Part shown: one piece after another, positions 1 to 6,013 of the stretch | How positions within the stretch are numbered: position 1 is the first letter of the stretch | Layout of the letters: each line of letters starts with the position of its first letter | Origin: Phycisphaeraceae bacterium | Lineage (GTDB): Bacteria; Planctomycetota; Phycisphaerae; Phycisphaerales; Phycisphaeraceae | Reading direction: 5' to 3' | Assembly (NCBI GenBank): GCA_029260675.1 | Contig: JAJDCV010000041.1 | Span: 1-6,772 of the forward strand | Length of the DNA: 6,772 nucleotides | Made by a program: the position numbers and the translations under genes | The notes under the pieces: generated by a model | Database searches by the model: none | Seen by the model: only the letters and a program-made list of their open reading frames with translations | What the model was told of the DNA's origin: nothing

Positions 1-504
1 CCCCTCGCCAAACGAACGACGCCAGAACACCCCCATCTGGCTGATGAAGTTCTCGCGCAACAATCCTCGGTACGTGTATCGTTTCAGCCGACGATCCTTG
101 TATCGTGTAATCCCCCGGCGGATCTCACCCCCGGCCTCATCGACGATCGTCACCCGGCCAGCCATCCATTTCGCAGACGGGTCCGCCTCGAACGCATCCA
201 CCACCGCCCGTAACGCACCGGGCGCAAAGGAGTCATCGCTGTTCAACCAGCCGACGATTTCACCCTCAGCCAACGCCAACCCCTTGTTAATCGCATGGGC
301 CTGGCCCTCGTCCGATTCACTCATCCATGTGACACGCGGGTCGTCCAAGGCTTTGAGGATCTCAAGCGTCCCGTCAGTGCTCCCGCCGTCCACAACGATC
401 ACCTGCATCACCGGCGGGTCCGCCTGGTTCAAGACGCTGTCCAGCGTCGCCGGCAGGAACGACGCCTGGTTGAACGACGGGATGACGATGCTGATGTCTG
501 TCAT
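1..504 (-). CDS. Family 2 glycosyltransferase, C-terminus cut by window edge
   Basis: This is a GT-A fold glycosyltransferase that transfers a sugar from a nucleotide-sugar donor, probably for cell-surface polysaccharide or glycolipid, acting in the cytoplasm or at the inner membrane face. I translated 168 residues on the minus strand, open to base 1. It begins MTDISIVIPSFNQASFLPAT, the usual GT2 first strand and helix. VVDGGSTDGT is at residues 37-46, QAHAINKG at 68-75, and WLNSDD at 86-91 is the metal and donor-binding DXD-type site. The segment SQMGVFWRR at 155-163 matches the acceptor-side motif seen in many GT2 enzymes. The ATG is the only usable start: an in-frame TAG lies 12 codons upstream with no alternative start between. 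No clear Shine-Dalgarno sequence is visible. It is divergent from the methyltransferase at 636. The family assignment is firm; donor and acceptor are unknown. Confidence 0.93.
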   Translation of the reverse strand, partial: MTDISIVIPSFNQASFLPATLDSVLNQADPPVMQVIVVDGGSTDGTLEILKALDDPRVTWMSESDEGQAHAINKGLALAEGEIVGWLNSDDSFAPGALRAVVDAFEADPSAKWMAGRVTIVDEAGGEIRRGITRYKDRRLKRYTYRGLLRENFISQMGVFWRRSFGEG

Positions 505-512
505 GGTACACT

Positions 513-567
513 CTGCAACGCGAAGGATAGCAGATCGCTAACCAGGATCGGCGATGAGTTGTTGCAG
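513..567. promoter_or_regulatory. Inverted repeat in divergent spacer
   Basis: The 131-base spacer between the divergent glycosyltransferase and methyltransferase genes holds a perfect 7-base inverted repeat, CTGCAAC at 513-519 and GTTGCAG at 561-567. A shorter pair, ATCGC at 534-538 and GCGAT at 551-555, lies inside it. Such a site could be an operator or part of a 5' UTR structure serving either gene. No convincing paired -35 and -10 boxes were found on either strand. A 7-base match can arise by chance, so the role is only a guess. Confidence 0.2.
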
Positions 568-623
568 CATCCGTCCCGAGCCCTGACCGGCCAGATCCCC
601 TCACCGATACACCCGGTGACGCT

Positions 624-630
624 GGAAGGA
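624..630 (+). promoter_or_regulatory. Shine-Dalgarno site of the methyltransferase gene
   Basis: GGAAGGA lies five bases before the ATG at 636. It is the clearest ribosome binding site in the window and fixes the start of the methyltransferase. It contrasts with recR and the Fe-S gene, which lack well-placed sites. Confidence 0.7.
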
Positions 631-635
631 TATTC

Positions 636-1370
636 ATGGTCGATTTCGATGAGTACTCCCGCCAGGCGGTACACTTTTTTAGCACGGCGGTGACTCCGCT
701 ACTCAGGGAGGTCGCCGAGAAGTCGCCCGATCACAGCACCGTCGTCGACTACGGCTGCGGCGACGGCCACCTGATCTGGACCCTCCGCCACAACGGCCTG
801 TTGGATCGTGCCGGGCAGGTCATCGGCCTGGATATTTCCGACATCCGGCTGCAACGATTCAGAAAAAACACCGGCTTCCACACGCTGCTTCACGCCCCCG
901 ACACCGCCTTGCCGTTGGCGGATGATTCGATCGACCTGCTGCTCAGCACCATGGTGATCGAGCACGCACCGGATGACCAATGGATGGCGGACCAGATCGC
1001 CCGCGTCCTCAAGCCCGGCGGCCGCGTGTGTCTCACGACCGTCGTCAAACGCAACTGGACGTGGTACTTTCGGCGTTCGCCCGACGGGCGATGGGTCCTC
1101 GATCCGACACACGTGCGCGAGTACGGCTCGCGTGACGAGGTCGAACACCTGATCGTGCAATCGGGCCTACGAATCGAACAAGTGGCATTGAAACTATTAG
1201 CCTTCCCGGTGATCCACCCAATCATCCGCGTCATCAATAGTTGGTGGCCGCTGCGCGGGGTGAACATGCTCTTCATCAACAGCAGGGCCATGCGACTGCT
1301 GGAAAAGCTGGTATTACCGATCCCCGGCTACTACTCGATTGAAGTGATCGCGGTGAAGCCTAGCGGTTAG
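636..1370 (+). CDS. Class I SAM-dependent methyltransferase (Methyltransf_11 type)
   Basis: This 244-residue enzyme should transfer a methyl group from S-adenosylmethionine to a small molecule or glycan/lipid acceptor in the cytoplasm. The Rossmann-fold motifs appear in order: VVDYGCGDGH at 36-45 (SAM-binding motif I), GLDIS at 64-68 with the acidic residue for the ribose, MVIEH at 106-110, and VLKPGGRV at 124-131. DPTHVREY at 156-163 is a motif often seen after the core in sugar- and lipid-related methyltransferases. The region from about 185 to 232 is hydrophobic with aromatic and basic residues and could contact a membrane or lipid substrate. A strong ribosome binding site fixes the start. 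It is divergent from the glycosyltransferase and convergent with the FkbM gene, which fits a glycan or lipid modification locus. The fold is sure; the acceptor cannot be read from the sequence. Confidence 0.9.
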   Translation: MVDFDEYSRQAVHFFSTAVTPLLREVAEKSPDHSTVVDYGCGDGHLIWTLRHNGLLDRAGQVIGLDISDIRLQRFRKNTGFHTLLHAPDTALPLADDSIDLLLSTMVIEHAPDDQWMADQIARVLKPGGRVCLTTVVKRNWTWYFRRSPDGRWVLDPTHVREYGSRDEVEHLIVQSGLRIEQVALKLLAFPVIHPIIRVINSWWPLRGVNMLFINSRAMRLLEKLVLPIPGYYSIEVIAVKPSG

Positions 1371-1403
1371 TGTTTATTCATGGGCAGCCGCTTACCCCTC
1401 AGA

Positions 1404-1420
1404 CCCCGGCTTTGCCGGGG
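1404..1420. terminator. Hairpin between convergent genes, possible bidirectional terminator
   Basis: CCCCGGC, loop TTT, GCCGGGG forms a perfect 7-bp all-G+C hairpin midway between the stop of the methyltransferase (1370) and the stop of the convergent FkbM gene (1447). Its place suggests transcription termination in both directions. No run of T follows on either strand, so it is not a canonical intrinsic terminator. It could instead slow polymerase or protect mRNA 3' ends. Confidence 0.45.
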
Positions 1421-1446
1421 GATTGGCCTGATGATGGGCACGGGTT

Positions 1447-2298
1447 TCAATCGTAATCCGTATTACTTTGCCCAACCGCTTTTGCGACGAGTGTTAAAGT
1501 GGTCCCCGTCGCCAGAGGCCGGACCGCGCCCAGCGGGTCGTTGATCGCTTGCGCCCCCGATTCATCAAAGAAACCGTAACCCTGCCCCCGCAACAACGCG
1601 ATCGACTCGGCCGCCGCGTCTGGACCACCGACACCCAACTCGATCACCACGACCGGCTTGAACCTTCTAAGCGTCTGCGCCGCGCCGCGTAGCACCCTTG
1701 GCTCCGCCCCGTCCGTGTCGATCTTGATCAGGTCAAGCCGGTCGATCGGATGACGGGCGACATAATCATCAAGCATGATCAACTCGACCGCCTGGGGTTC
1801 TGCAATACGCCCGTCCAAACGGATAGCCGGGTGCAAAGTCAGCAAGTCGGAACCGGCCGCGTCACTGAGCCCCGCAGACACCGCTTCGATGTTCGTAAAA
1901 CCATTGAGTTCGATATTCGCACGCAGACGCTCAGCCATCAGCGGCATCGGCTCGAAACTCGCGACCCGCCCGCCATCCTCCACACAGGTACGCAGCACCA
2001 GGCTCAGGTACCCAATGTTCGCGCCGACATCGAACACCGTGTCCCCCGGCTTGACCAGCCGGCGGAGCATCGCCACGGTCGTCGGCTCGAATTCGCCGCT
2101 GTAATAAAGCTGGCTATCAACCGTGTACGCCAGATCCAGATTAATGCGAAACCCATCCATCTCGCGCGTCACAACCCGCTCACGCTTGCCTTGAACACAC
2201 GATAAACACTTGGCGAAAAACGACCCAAAGCGCGGGCACAACGGCGTCCGGCGGTATAGCCGGATACTCCAGCCGATCAGTGGGTCTTTCATGGACAT
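1447..2298 (-). CDS. FkbM family SAM-dependent methyltransferase
   Basis: This 283-residue protein belongs to the FkbM (Methyltransf_21) family, O-methyltransferases that often act on sugar hydroxyls or polyketide-like substrates. VFDVGANIGYLSL at residues 88-100 is SAM motif I, SFEPMP at 114-119 carries the acidic residue for the SAM ribose, and LDLIKIDTDGAEPRVLRG at 188-205 is the FkbM hallmark (K-I-D-x-D-G-x-E). The reading frame stays open 50 codons further upstream, but that stretch lies inside the SAM hydrolase gene and has no family character. I chose the ATG just after the hydrolase stop; a second ATG two codons later is equally possible. The 13-base gap from the hydrolase stop implies one transcript, perhaps with translational coupling since no strong ribosome site is visible. 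The substrate is unknown; a surface sugar is plausible from the glycosyltransferase nearby. Confidence 0.9.
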   Translation of the reverse strand: MSMKDPLIGWSIRLYRRTPLCPRFGSFFAKCLSCVQGKRERVVTREMDGFRINLDLAYTVDSQLYYSGEFEPTTVAMLRRLVKPGDTVFDVGANIGYLSLVLRTCVEDGGRVASFEPMPLMAERLRANIELNGFTNIEAVSAGLSDAAGSDLLTLHPAIRLDGRIAEPQAVELIMLDDYVARHPIDRLDLIKIDTDGAEPRVLRGAAQTLRRFKPVVVIELGVGGPDAAAESIALLRGQGYGFFDESGAQAINDPLGAVRPLATGTTLTLVAKAVGQSNTDYD

Positions 2299-2311
2299 GT
2301 TGCAACGCCCG

Positions 2312-3148
2312 TTAGGTTCTCGTCGCACAGAGTGTAACCGAGACCTTCTCGCCAAACGTCTCTTTGGCCGAACCGTTGCACACCGCCAACTCCAGCCGAC
2401 CCGAACTCCCGAAATAAGCCACCGGCTCACCGGGCTCCACATCTGCAAAGGCCTCTCGAACCCGCCCGACCGCCTGCTTCTTCAGGCTGACCGTCACGCT
2501 CTTAGCCCCGGCCCGCGCCAGCCAGGCGTCATAACGATCCCGCGTCAGGTTAGTGATCAGATTACCGAACCGGTCTGCCAGTAGAACGACCGCGGTCATG
2601 GCATCGTTCGTTTCGCTGGGCTGTGGGATATTCAGATTCACCAGTGTCGTCGCCGGCTCACCTAACGATTCGATAGCAACGCCCCTGGCCAGGTGTGCCG
2701 CAACCGGCGCGAAGATATCTCGGCCGTGGAACGTCGGGCTCACCGGGACACGGTGATAGGCTTCATCGGTCAGCCGGATGATCGCGGTAGGGGGGGTGCG
2801 ATCCAGCGTCAGCGTAAACACCCCGTTGTCCGGCCCGACGAGCGTGAAACGCGACGTCCTCACCGCCACCGCCGCACGCCCCGAACCCACCCCCGGGTCC
2901 ACAACAACCACGTGGATCGTCCCATCCGAAAACGCATCCACCATCGAATCCAACGCCACCGCACCGGCAAGGATCTGCTGTGCCGGCAACTCGTGCGTCC
3001 CATCAATGACACGCGCACCCGGCGTAATCCCCGCGATCACACCTCTCATCTGCGCAACATACGTATCCGTGGTGCCGAAGTCGGTGGTGAGGGTGATGAC
3101 GGGAGGCTTGAGGCTCGGGTCTTCAGTGATGAGTGGGGCAGGGGGCAT
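2312..3148 (-). CDS. SAM hydrolase / SAM hydroxide adenosyltransferase (DUF62)
   Basis: The family cleaves S-adenosylmethionine with water to adenosine and L-methionine, and is related to the SAM-dependent fluorinase and chlorinase. Numbering from the ATG (278 residues): ITLTTDFG near 18-25 holds the N-terminal Asp (D23) that contacts the SAM ribose in this family; VVDPGVGSGR at 82-91 and FHGRD at 140-144 supply the Asp-Arg-His set typical of the hydrolase branch (D84, R91, H141). DRFGNLITN at 192-200 and YFGSSGRLELAVCNGSA at 245-261 mark the C-terminal domain that completes the trimer active site. No signal peptide is seen. The ATG gives a normal N-terminus. An in-frame TTG at 3184, just after a GGTGAGG stretch, would add 12 residues and cannot be excluded. 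It lies between rpoN and the FkbM methyltransferase on the same strand. The Asp-Arg-His set argues against a halogenase. Confidence 0.92.
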   Translation of the reverse strand: MPPAPLITEDPSLKPPVITLTTDFGTTDTYVAQMRGVIAGITPGARVIDGTHELPAQQILAGAVALDSMVDAFSDGTIHVVVVDPGVGSGRAAVAVRTSRFTLVGPDNGVFTLTLDRTPPTAIIRLTDEAYHRVPVSPTFHGRDIFAPVAAHLARGVAIESLGEPATTLVNLNIPQPSETNDAMTAVVLLADRFGNLITNLTRDRYDAWLARAGAKSVTVSLKKQAVGRVREAFADVEPGEPVAYFGSSGRLELAVCNGSAKETFGEKVSVTLCATRT

Positions 3149-3179
3149 GGCTCGTATCGTCGCGGGTCCGCCTGAAATA

Positions 3180-3211
3180 CTCAAGCCTCACCCCTCAAGC
3201 CTCACCACCCC
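3180..3211 (-). repeat. Tandem heptamer array between rpoN and the SAM hydrolase gene
   Basis: Read on the minus strand, the spacer after the rpoN stop is GGGGTGGTGA, then GGCTTGA, GGGGTGA, GGCTTGA. The last three units occupy 3201-3181, and the first unit is a 10-base variant with an extra GTG. The unit fits GGNNTGA with a period of seven; as a pair it is a 14-base direct repeat. The array begins right after the T of the rpoN TGA region and runs into the possible TTG start at 3184. It supplies several GGTGAGG stretches resembling ribosome binding sites. Confidence 0.75.
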
Positions 3212-4729
3212 TCAATACTCTTTCCGCTGCCGCGCCGGCGGGATGCTCAGCTGCTTGCGATACTTCGCAACCGTCCGCCGGGCGATCTCGATCCCGCGCT
3301 CTTTGAGTTTTTCAACCAGCGCATCATCGGACAACGGCTTGGACTTGTCCTCTTCCTCGATGATCTGTTCGAGCTTGGCCTGGATCGCGGCCCAACTCAT
3401 CGCGTCCCCGTCTTCGGTCTCGGTGCCGCCCGAGAAAAACATCCGCAACGGCAAAATACCACGCGGCGTCTGCAGGTATTTCTCGTTCACCGCCCGGCTG
3501 ACCGTGGCGACGTGGATCCCCAACTGATCCGCAACCAGTGTCATCGGCAGCGGGCGCAACGCCTGCGGCCCCTGCTCGAAAAACTCACGCTGCGCCTGTA
3601 CCACCACCCCGATCACACGCAGCAACGTCGCCTTACGCTGCTGGATCGCGTCGATGATCCAGCTCGCCGAACGGATATGGTTACTCAGAAAGTCCCGCGT
3701 CTTCTTGTCCACGTTCTTGTCGCGCGCGTCCCGCTGATACTCCGACCGGATCTGCAACGCCGGCAGCCGGCCGTGCGTCAGCGTGGCCGTGTACGTGTCG
3801 TTCTCCTCGTTATAATCAATCACCGCGTCCGGATAGATCAACCTCGGCGCATCGTCCGCCAGCAGCTTCCCCGGGTGCGGGTGAAACTGCCTTAGGTGGT
3901 GGATCGTCTCTTTGATCTGGTCGATCGACTGCCCCGTGGCCTTCGCGATCTTCGGCAAACGATTCGCCTCGATGTCTTTCAGGTGGCTATCGACCAGCGC
4001 ACGCTCAAGATCCAACTCGGCATCCGGGTCGCTTCGCAGACGCGCATCGATCTGCAAAAGCAGACACTCGCGGATGTCCCGCGCCGCCAGCCCCGGCGGC
4101 TCAAGCGTCTGCTGCAACAGCCCGATCGCTGCGTCCAGGTCCTCTTCGGTCACACCATCGGACGCCTGGTCCAGCATCGCAGACGCCTCGGTGCGGATGT
4201 ACCCATCGGAATCGATAAACCCGATGAGAAACTCCCCGACCTTGAATAGCTCCGGCGTCGTCTCAACCAGGTGCCACTGATCCATGAGCTGGTCAAACAG
4301 CGACGCCGTCCGCGCCGCCGTGTTCGCCATCGCGTCCATCTTCTTGTCGCGCTCGCCGTCGTTGTACTGCGTGCTGTGGTAGCTCCCCCCGGTCTCGCTG
4401 GTGTTCGCGTCCCAGGACGAACCCAACTCCTCGGAGATGTTGCTCAGCCGCTCGAAGTCGTCCTTGTTGCCGGTGTCCCCGTCCTTGACGACCAGCTCTC
4501 GCTCGCCCTCGGAGTTGTCCCGGTTCTCCTGGGTGCGCTCCGCCTCCAGATCGTCGGCATCCGTCCCCGGCTCGCGTACCTCCAGCGTCGGGTTACTCGC
4601 CAACTCCTGGTCGATCCGCGCCTCCAGCGCAGCCTGCGCCATCTGCAGGATCTCCATCGACTGGATCATCCGCGGCGCCAGCTTCATCCGCTGGTCGATC
4701 CGCATGTGTTGGCCGGTGTCTATACGCAT
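3212..4729 (-). CDS. rpoN: RNA polymerase sigma-54 factor RpoN
   Basis: This 505-residue protein is sigma-54, which directs RNA polymerase to -24/-12 promoters and needs an AAA+ activator to open them. Region I is at residues 10-52, with the Q/L-rich segment APRMIQSMEILQMAQAALEARI followed by LASNPTLE. Residues 53-140 form a long, strongly acidic, low-complexity region II. The core-binding domain runs from about 140 to 335. IIDAIQQRKATLLRV at 358-372 leads into the helix-turn-helix at about 395-420 (TLVADQLGIHVATVSRAV). The RpoN box ARRTVAKYRK at 483-492, which reads the -24 element, ends in K where the usual last residue is E. I used the first ATG; a second ATG eight codons in also keeps region I intact. 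The usual downstream genes (hpf, ptsN) are absent; a SAM hydrolase gene follows 27-63 bases later. Identification is secure. Confidence 0.97.
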   Translation of the reverse strand: MRIDTGQHMRIDQRMKLAPRMIQSMEILQMAQAALEARIDQELASNPTLEVREPGTDADDLEAERTQENRDNSEGERELVVKDGDTGNKDDFERLSNISEELGSSWDANTSETGGSYHSTQYNDGERDKKMDAMANTAARTASLFDQLMDQWHLVETTPELFKVGEFLIGFIDSDGYIRTEASAMLDQASDGVTEEDLDAAIGLLQQTLEPPGLAARDIRECLLLQIDARLRSDPDAELDLERALVDSHLKDIEANRLPKIAKATGQSIDQIKETIHHLRQFHPHPGKLLADDAPRLIYPDAVIDYNEENDTYTATLTHGRLPALQIRSEYQRDARDKNVDKKTRDFLSNHIRSASWIIDAIQQRKATLLRVIGVVVQAQREFFEQGPQALRPLPMTLVADQLGIHVATVSRAVNEKYLQTPRGILPLRMFFSGGTETEDGDAMSWAAIQAKLEQIIEEEDKSKPLSDDALVEKLKERGIEIARRTVAKYRKQLSIPPARQRKEY

Positions 4730-4734
4730 ATCTG

Positions 4735-4762
4735 CTGAGCCTTTAGCCCTTAGCCGTTAGCC
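4735..4762 (-). repeat. Tandem heptamer array in the rpoN 5' region
   Basis: On the minus strand four 7-base units follow each other: GGCTAAC, GGCTAAG, GGCTAAA, GGCTCAG, consensus GGCTNAN. The array ends five bases before the rpoN ATG at 4729, so it occupies the place of the ribosome binding site; AAAGG inside it is the only Shine-Dalgarno-like piece. Its first TAA would also end the small ORF at 4857-4750. A change in copy number would alter the leader of rpoN without touching the protein. Confidence 0.7.
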
Positions 4763-4857
4763 TTCAAGTCCGGCACCTCCCGGTGCCGAGACATCCTCAT
4801 GAACCCGGGAGGTACTTCAGTACATACAAATTCGGCGATATACACGCCCTCATCCAT
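4750..4857 (-). CDS. Possible 35-residue ORF overlapping the recR stop
   Basis: A short frame starts at an ATG that overlaps the end of recR (ATGGATGA, eight shared bases) and has GGAGG four bases before it, a well-placed ribosome site lying inside recR. It encodes 35 residues from MDEGVYIAEF to DLKANG and stops 20 bases before rpoN. It resembles no family that I know. Residues 15-30 are encoded by the inverted repeats of this spacer. Either it is a translationally coupled small protein or leader peptide, or a chance frame through a structured spacer. The overlap and ribosome site favour listing it, but there is no conservation evidence. Confidence 0.22.
   Translation of the reverse strand: MDEGVYIAEFVCTEVPPGFMRMSRHREVPDLKANG
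4771..4823 (-). promoter_or_regulatory. Competing hairpins between recR and rpoN
   Basis: On the minus-strand transcript, GTAC-TGAA-GTAC (4823-4812) comes first. Next is ACCTCCCGG (4813-4805), then the perfect 7-bp hairpin CGGCACC-GGGA-GGTGCCG (4788-4771). The 9-base ACCTCCCGG is also fully complementary to CCGGGAGGT at 4783-4775, inside that second hairpin. The 9-bp long-range pairing and the 7-bp hairpin therefore exclude each other. No T-run follows, so the hairpin is not a standard terminator. It may act as a recR 3' end, a pause site or an attenuator-like switch before rpoN. Confidence 0.4.
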
Positions 4858-5464
4858 CCTCCATCGCCTGTCGGCTCTGAATCGCGTCTGATAGTACCGC
4901 CTTTGACGCCCCGGCGAGCAGCGACCCCGTCGGAATCCCCCGCGCCAGCCGCGTGAGCTTGACACCCTTCGCCTCAAGCTGCTCCGCCAGGTACAACGCC
5001 GTCCCGTCACCCTCAAGCGTCGGGTTCGTCCCCAGGATCACTTCTCGGACCTTCCCCCCGCCAACCCGCGCCACCCGCCGATCAATATTCAGCTCCCCAG
5101 GCCCAACCCCCGCCAACGGCGCAAGCCTCCCCATCAACACCTGGGACACCCCCCGGTACACCCCCGCCTGCTCCAAACTGGCCACATCGCTTGGCTGCTC
5201 CACCACCAACACCTGCCCCGCATCGCGCTCCGTATCCGCGCAGATCGGGCACGGGTCCGACTCCGTCACGTGACCGCACACACCACACACCTTCTGATCC
5301 CGCTTAAACGCCAGCACCGCCTCCGCCAAAGACTCCGCCTCCTGCGCTGATGCCTTCAACAGATAAAACGCGATCCGCTCCGCCGAACGCCGACCGATCC
5401 CCGGCAGCCGCGACAGCCGATCCGTCAACCTCTCAAATGCAGAATTAGACCTCGCCCTTGCCAT
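4850..5464 (-). CDS. recR: Recombination mediator protein RecR
   Basis: RecR works with RecO (and RecF) to load RecA on single-stranded gaps during recombinational repair in the cytoplasm. From the chosen ATG the protein has 204 residues, close to the usual 200. The helix-hairpin-helix is at 21-32 (PGIGRRSAERIA). A four-cysteine zinc finger uses C60, C63, C72 and C75. The Toprim domain shows VLVVEQPSDV (85-94), LMGRLAPLAGVGPGEL (110-125) and EVILGTNPTLEGDGTA (141-156). RLARGIPTG at 172-180 is the usual C-terminal motif, but the following LAGASKAVL replaces the family's typical LE..D segment. An ATG 20 codons upstream is in frame, but those residues look non-family and would span the promoter box. 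It is divergent from the Fe-S gene; dnaX and ybaB, common partners, are not adjacent. Confidence 0.96.
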   Translation of the reverse strand: MARARSNSAFERLTDRLSRLPGIGRRSAERIAFYLLKASAQEAESLAEAVLAFKRDQKVCGVCGHVTESDPCPICADTERDAGQVLVVEQPSDVASLEQAGVYRGVSQVLMGRLAPLAGVGPGELNIDRRVARVGGGKVREVILGTNPTLEGDGTALYLAEQLEAKGVKLTRLARGIPTGSLLAGASKAVLSDAIQSRQAMEDG

Positions 5465-5470
5465 CCCCCT

Positions 5471-5476
5471 ATTGTA
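5471..5476 (-). promoter_or_regulatory. TACAAT -10 box of recR, leaderless type
   Basis: On the minus strand TACAAT is followed by exactly six bases (AGGGGG) and then the recR ATG. A -10 hexamer normally ends six bases before the transcription start, so transcription would begin at or next to the A of ATG. No recognisable -35 box sits 17 bases upstream. The G-run directly against the ATG is too close to serve as a normal ribosome site, which fits a leaderless message. The same arrangement occurs at the divergent Fe-S gene. Confidence 0.45.
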
Positions 5477-5545
5477 CGCGCCATCCCCACCCAAAGCCCA
5501 CGCCCTCCAGTCATGGGACCGCATCGGGATAACTCCCCAACCCTC

Positions 5546-5559
5546 GCTTGCGGTTTAGC
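5546..5559 (+). repeat. 14-base interspersed element, copy 1
   Basis: GCTTGCGGTTTAGC in the recR/Fe-S divergent spacer recurs with one mismatch (GCTTGCCGTTTAGC) at 6014-6027, both in intergenic DNA and in the same orientation. On the other strand it reads GCTAAACCGCAAGC. The match is too long to be likely by chance in this short window and suggests a short dispersed element. Confidence 0.5.
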
Positions 5560-5573
5560 CATCCCCCCATTCT

Positions 5574-5615
5574 TCAAATCATCAATCATCAATCATCAAT
5601 CATCAATCCCTAATC
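5574..5615 (-). repeat. Tandem heptamer array, GATTNNN unit, recR/Fe-S spacer
   Basis: Six 7-base units lie head to tail: on the plus strand TCAAATC, four perfect copies of ATCAATC, then CCTAATC. Read on the minus strand every unit is GATTNNN: GATTAGG, GATTGAT four times, GATTTGA. The array ends 26 bases before the TACAAT box of the Fe-S gene. The same unit family recurs in inverted orientation at 6647-6681. Confidence 0.9.
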
Positions 5616-5641
5616 AAACATCCCCGACCCCCGATCCCCGA

Positions 5642-5647
5642 TACAAT
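5642..5647 (+). promoter_or_regulatory. TACAAT -10 box of the Fe-S gene, leaderless type
   Basis: TACAAT is followed by six bases (CCCACC) and then the ATG at 5654, the same geometry as at recR on the other strand. Transcription would start on or beside the A of the start codon. There is no purine-rich ribosome site upstream, in keeping with a leaderless mRNA. No clear -35 element is seen. Confidence 0.45.
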
Positions 5648-5653
5648 CCCACC

Positions 5654-5923
5654 ATGAACGACGACGACCCCGTATGCCTCTGCTTCCACGTCTCCAAGCG
5701 CAAGATCGTCAACTTCTGCAAGCGCGAAAACCCCCCGGTTGCCAGCCTCATCAGCGAATGCCTCTCCGCCGGTACCGGCTGCCAGTGGTGCGTCCCCTTC
5801 ATCAAAAAACTCCACCAACAGTGCAAAGACGGCGTCGAGTCCCCCGACCTCCCCCTCAGCCCCAAAGAATACGCCAACAAACGCGCCACCTACCGCAAGA
5901 CCGGCGAACGGGATCCCGAGTGA
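5654..5923 (+). CDS. BFD-like [2Fe-2S]-binding protein
   Basis: This 89-residue protein carries one BFD-type [2Fe-2S] domain (Fer2_BFD), the fold of bacterioferritin-associated ferredoxin and of the central domains of NifU-like and nitrite reductase proteins. The cluster ligands are C8, C10, C43 and C46, in C-x-C-x32-C-x2-C spacing, nearly that of E. coli Bfd (x31). The core reads PVCLCFHVS at 6-14 and SAGTGCQWC at 38-46. The tail from about 55 to 89 is hydrophilic, with no known motif, and makes the protein longer than Bfd. The frame remains open upstream, but that part is repeat DNA and the TACAAT box places the start here. A role in electron transfer or iron release is possible, but no bacterioferritin or reductase gene is in view. 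C22, C36 and C57 are further cysteines of unknown role. Confidence 0.87.
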   Translation: MNDDDPVCLCFHVSKRKIVNFCKRENPPVASLISECLSAGTGCQWCVPFIKKLHQQCKDGVESPDLPLSPKEYANKRATYRKTGERDPE

Positions 5924-6013
5924 CGCCCAAGACGCATTGATATTCCCCAATATTCCCATGCATCGATCAGGCCCACGTTCATCAAACAGTTCAACAATAA
6001 CCCCAGCACAAAG

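Noticed and set aside
44..541. Plus-strand open frame of 165 codons
   Set aside because: It is antisense to a clear family 2 glycosyltransferase with all its motifs on the minus strand; the plus frame has no family character.
2299..2448. Fifty-codon N-terminal extension of the FkbM protein
   Set aside because: It lies inside the SAM hydrolase gene in another frame and is Arg/Trp-rich without family resemblance; two ATGs just after the hydrolase stop give a normal N-terminus.
2599..2618. Sigma-54 promoter-like TGGCAT...TTTCGC
   Set aside because: The -12 element lacks the GC at the required distance and the site is inside the SAM hydrolase gene. No better -24/-12 pair was seen by eye in the spacers.
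4271..4738. Long plus-strand frame opposite rpoN, and similar frames at 3512-4249
   Set aside because: They are antisense shadows of a G+C-rich gene; sigma-54 domains on the minus strand explain the DNA.
5465..5524. Twenty-codon N-terminal extension of RecR
   Set aside because: It would exceed the usual RecR length, the residues look non-coding, and the TACAAT box lies within it.
5574..5615. CRISPR-like repetition
   Set aside because: The repeats are contiguous heptamers without spacers, and there are no cas genes.
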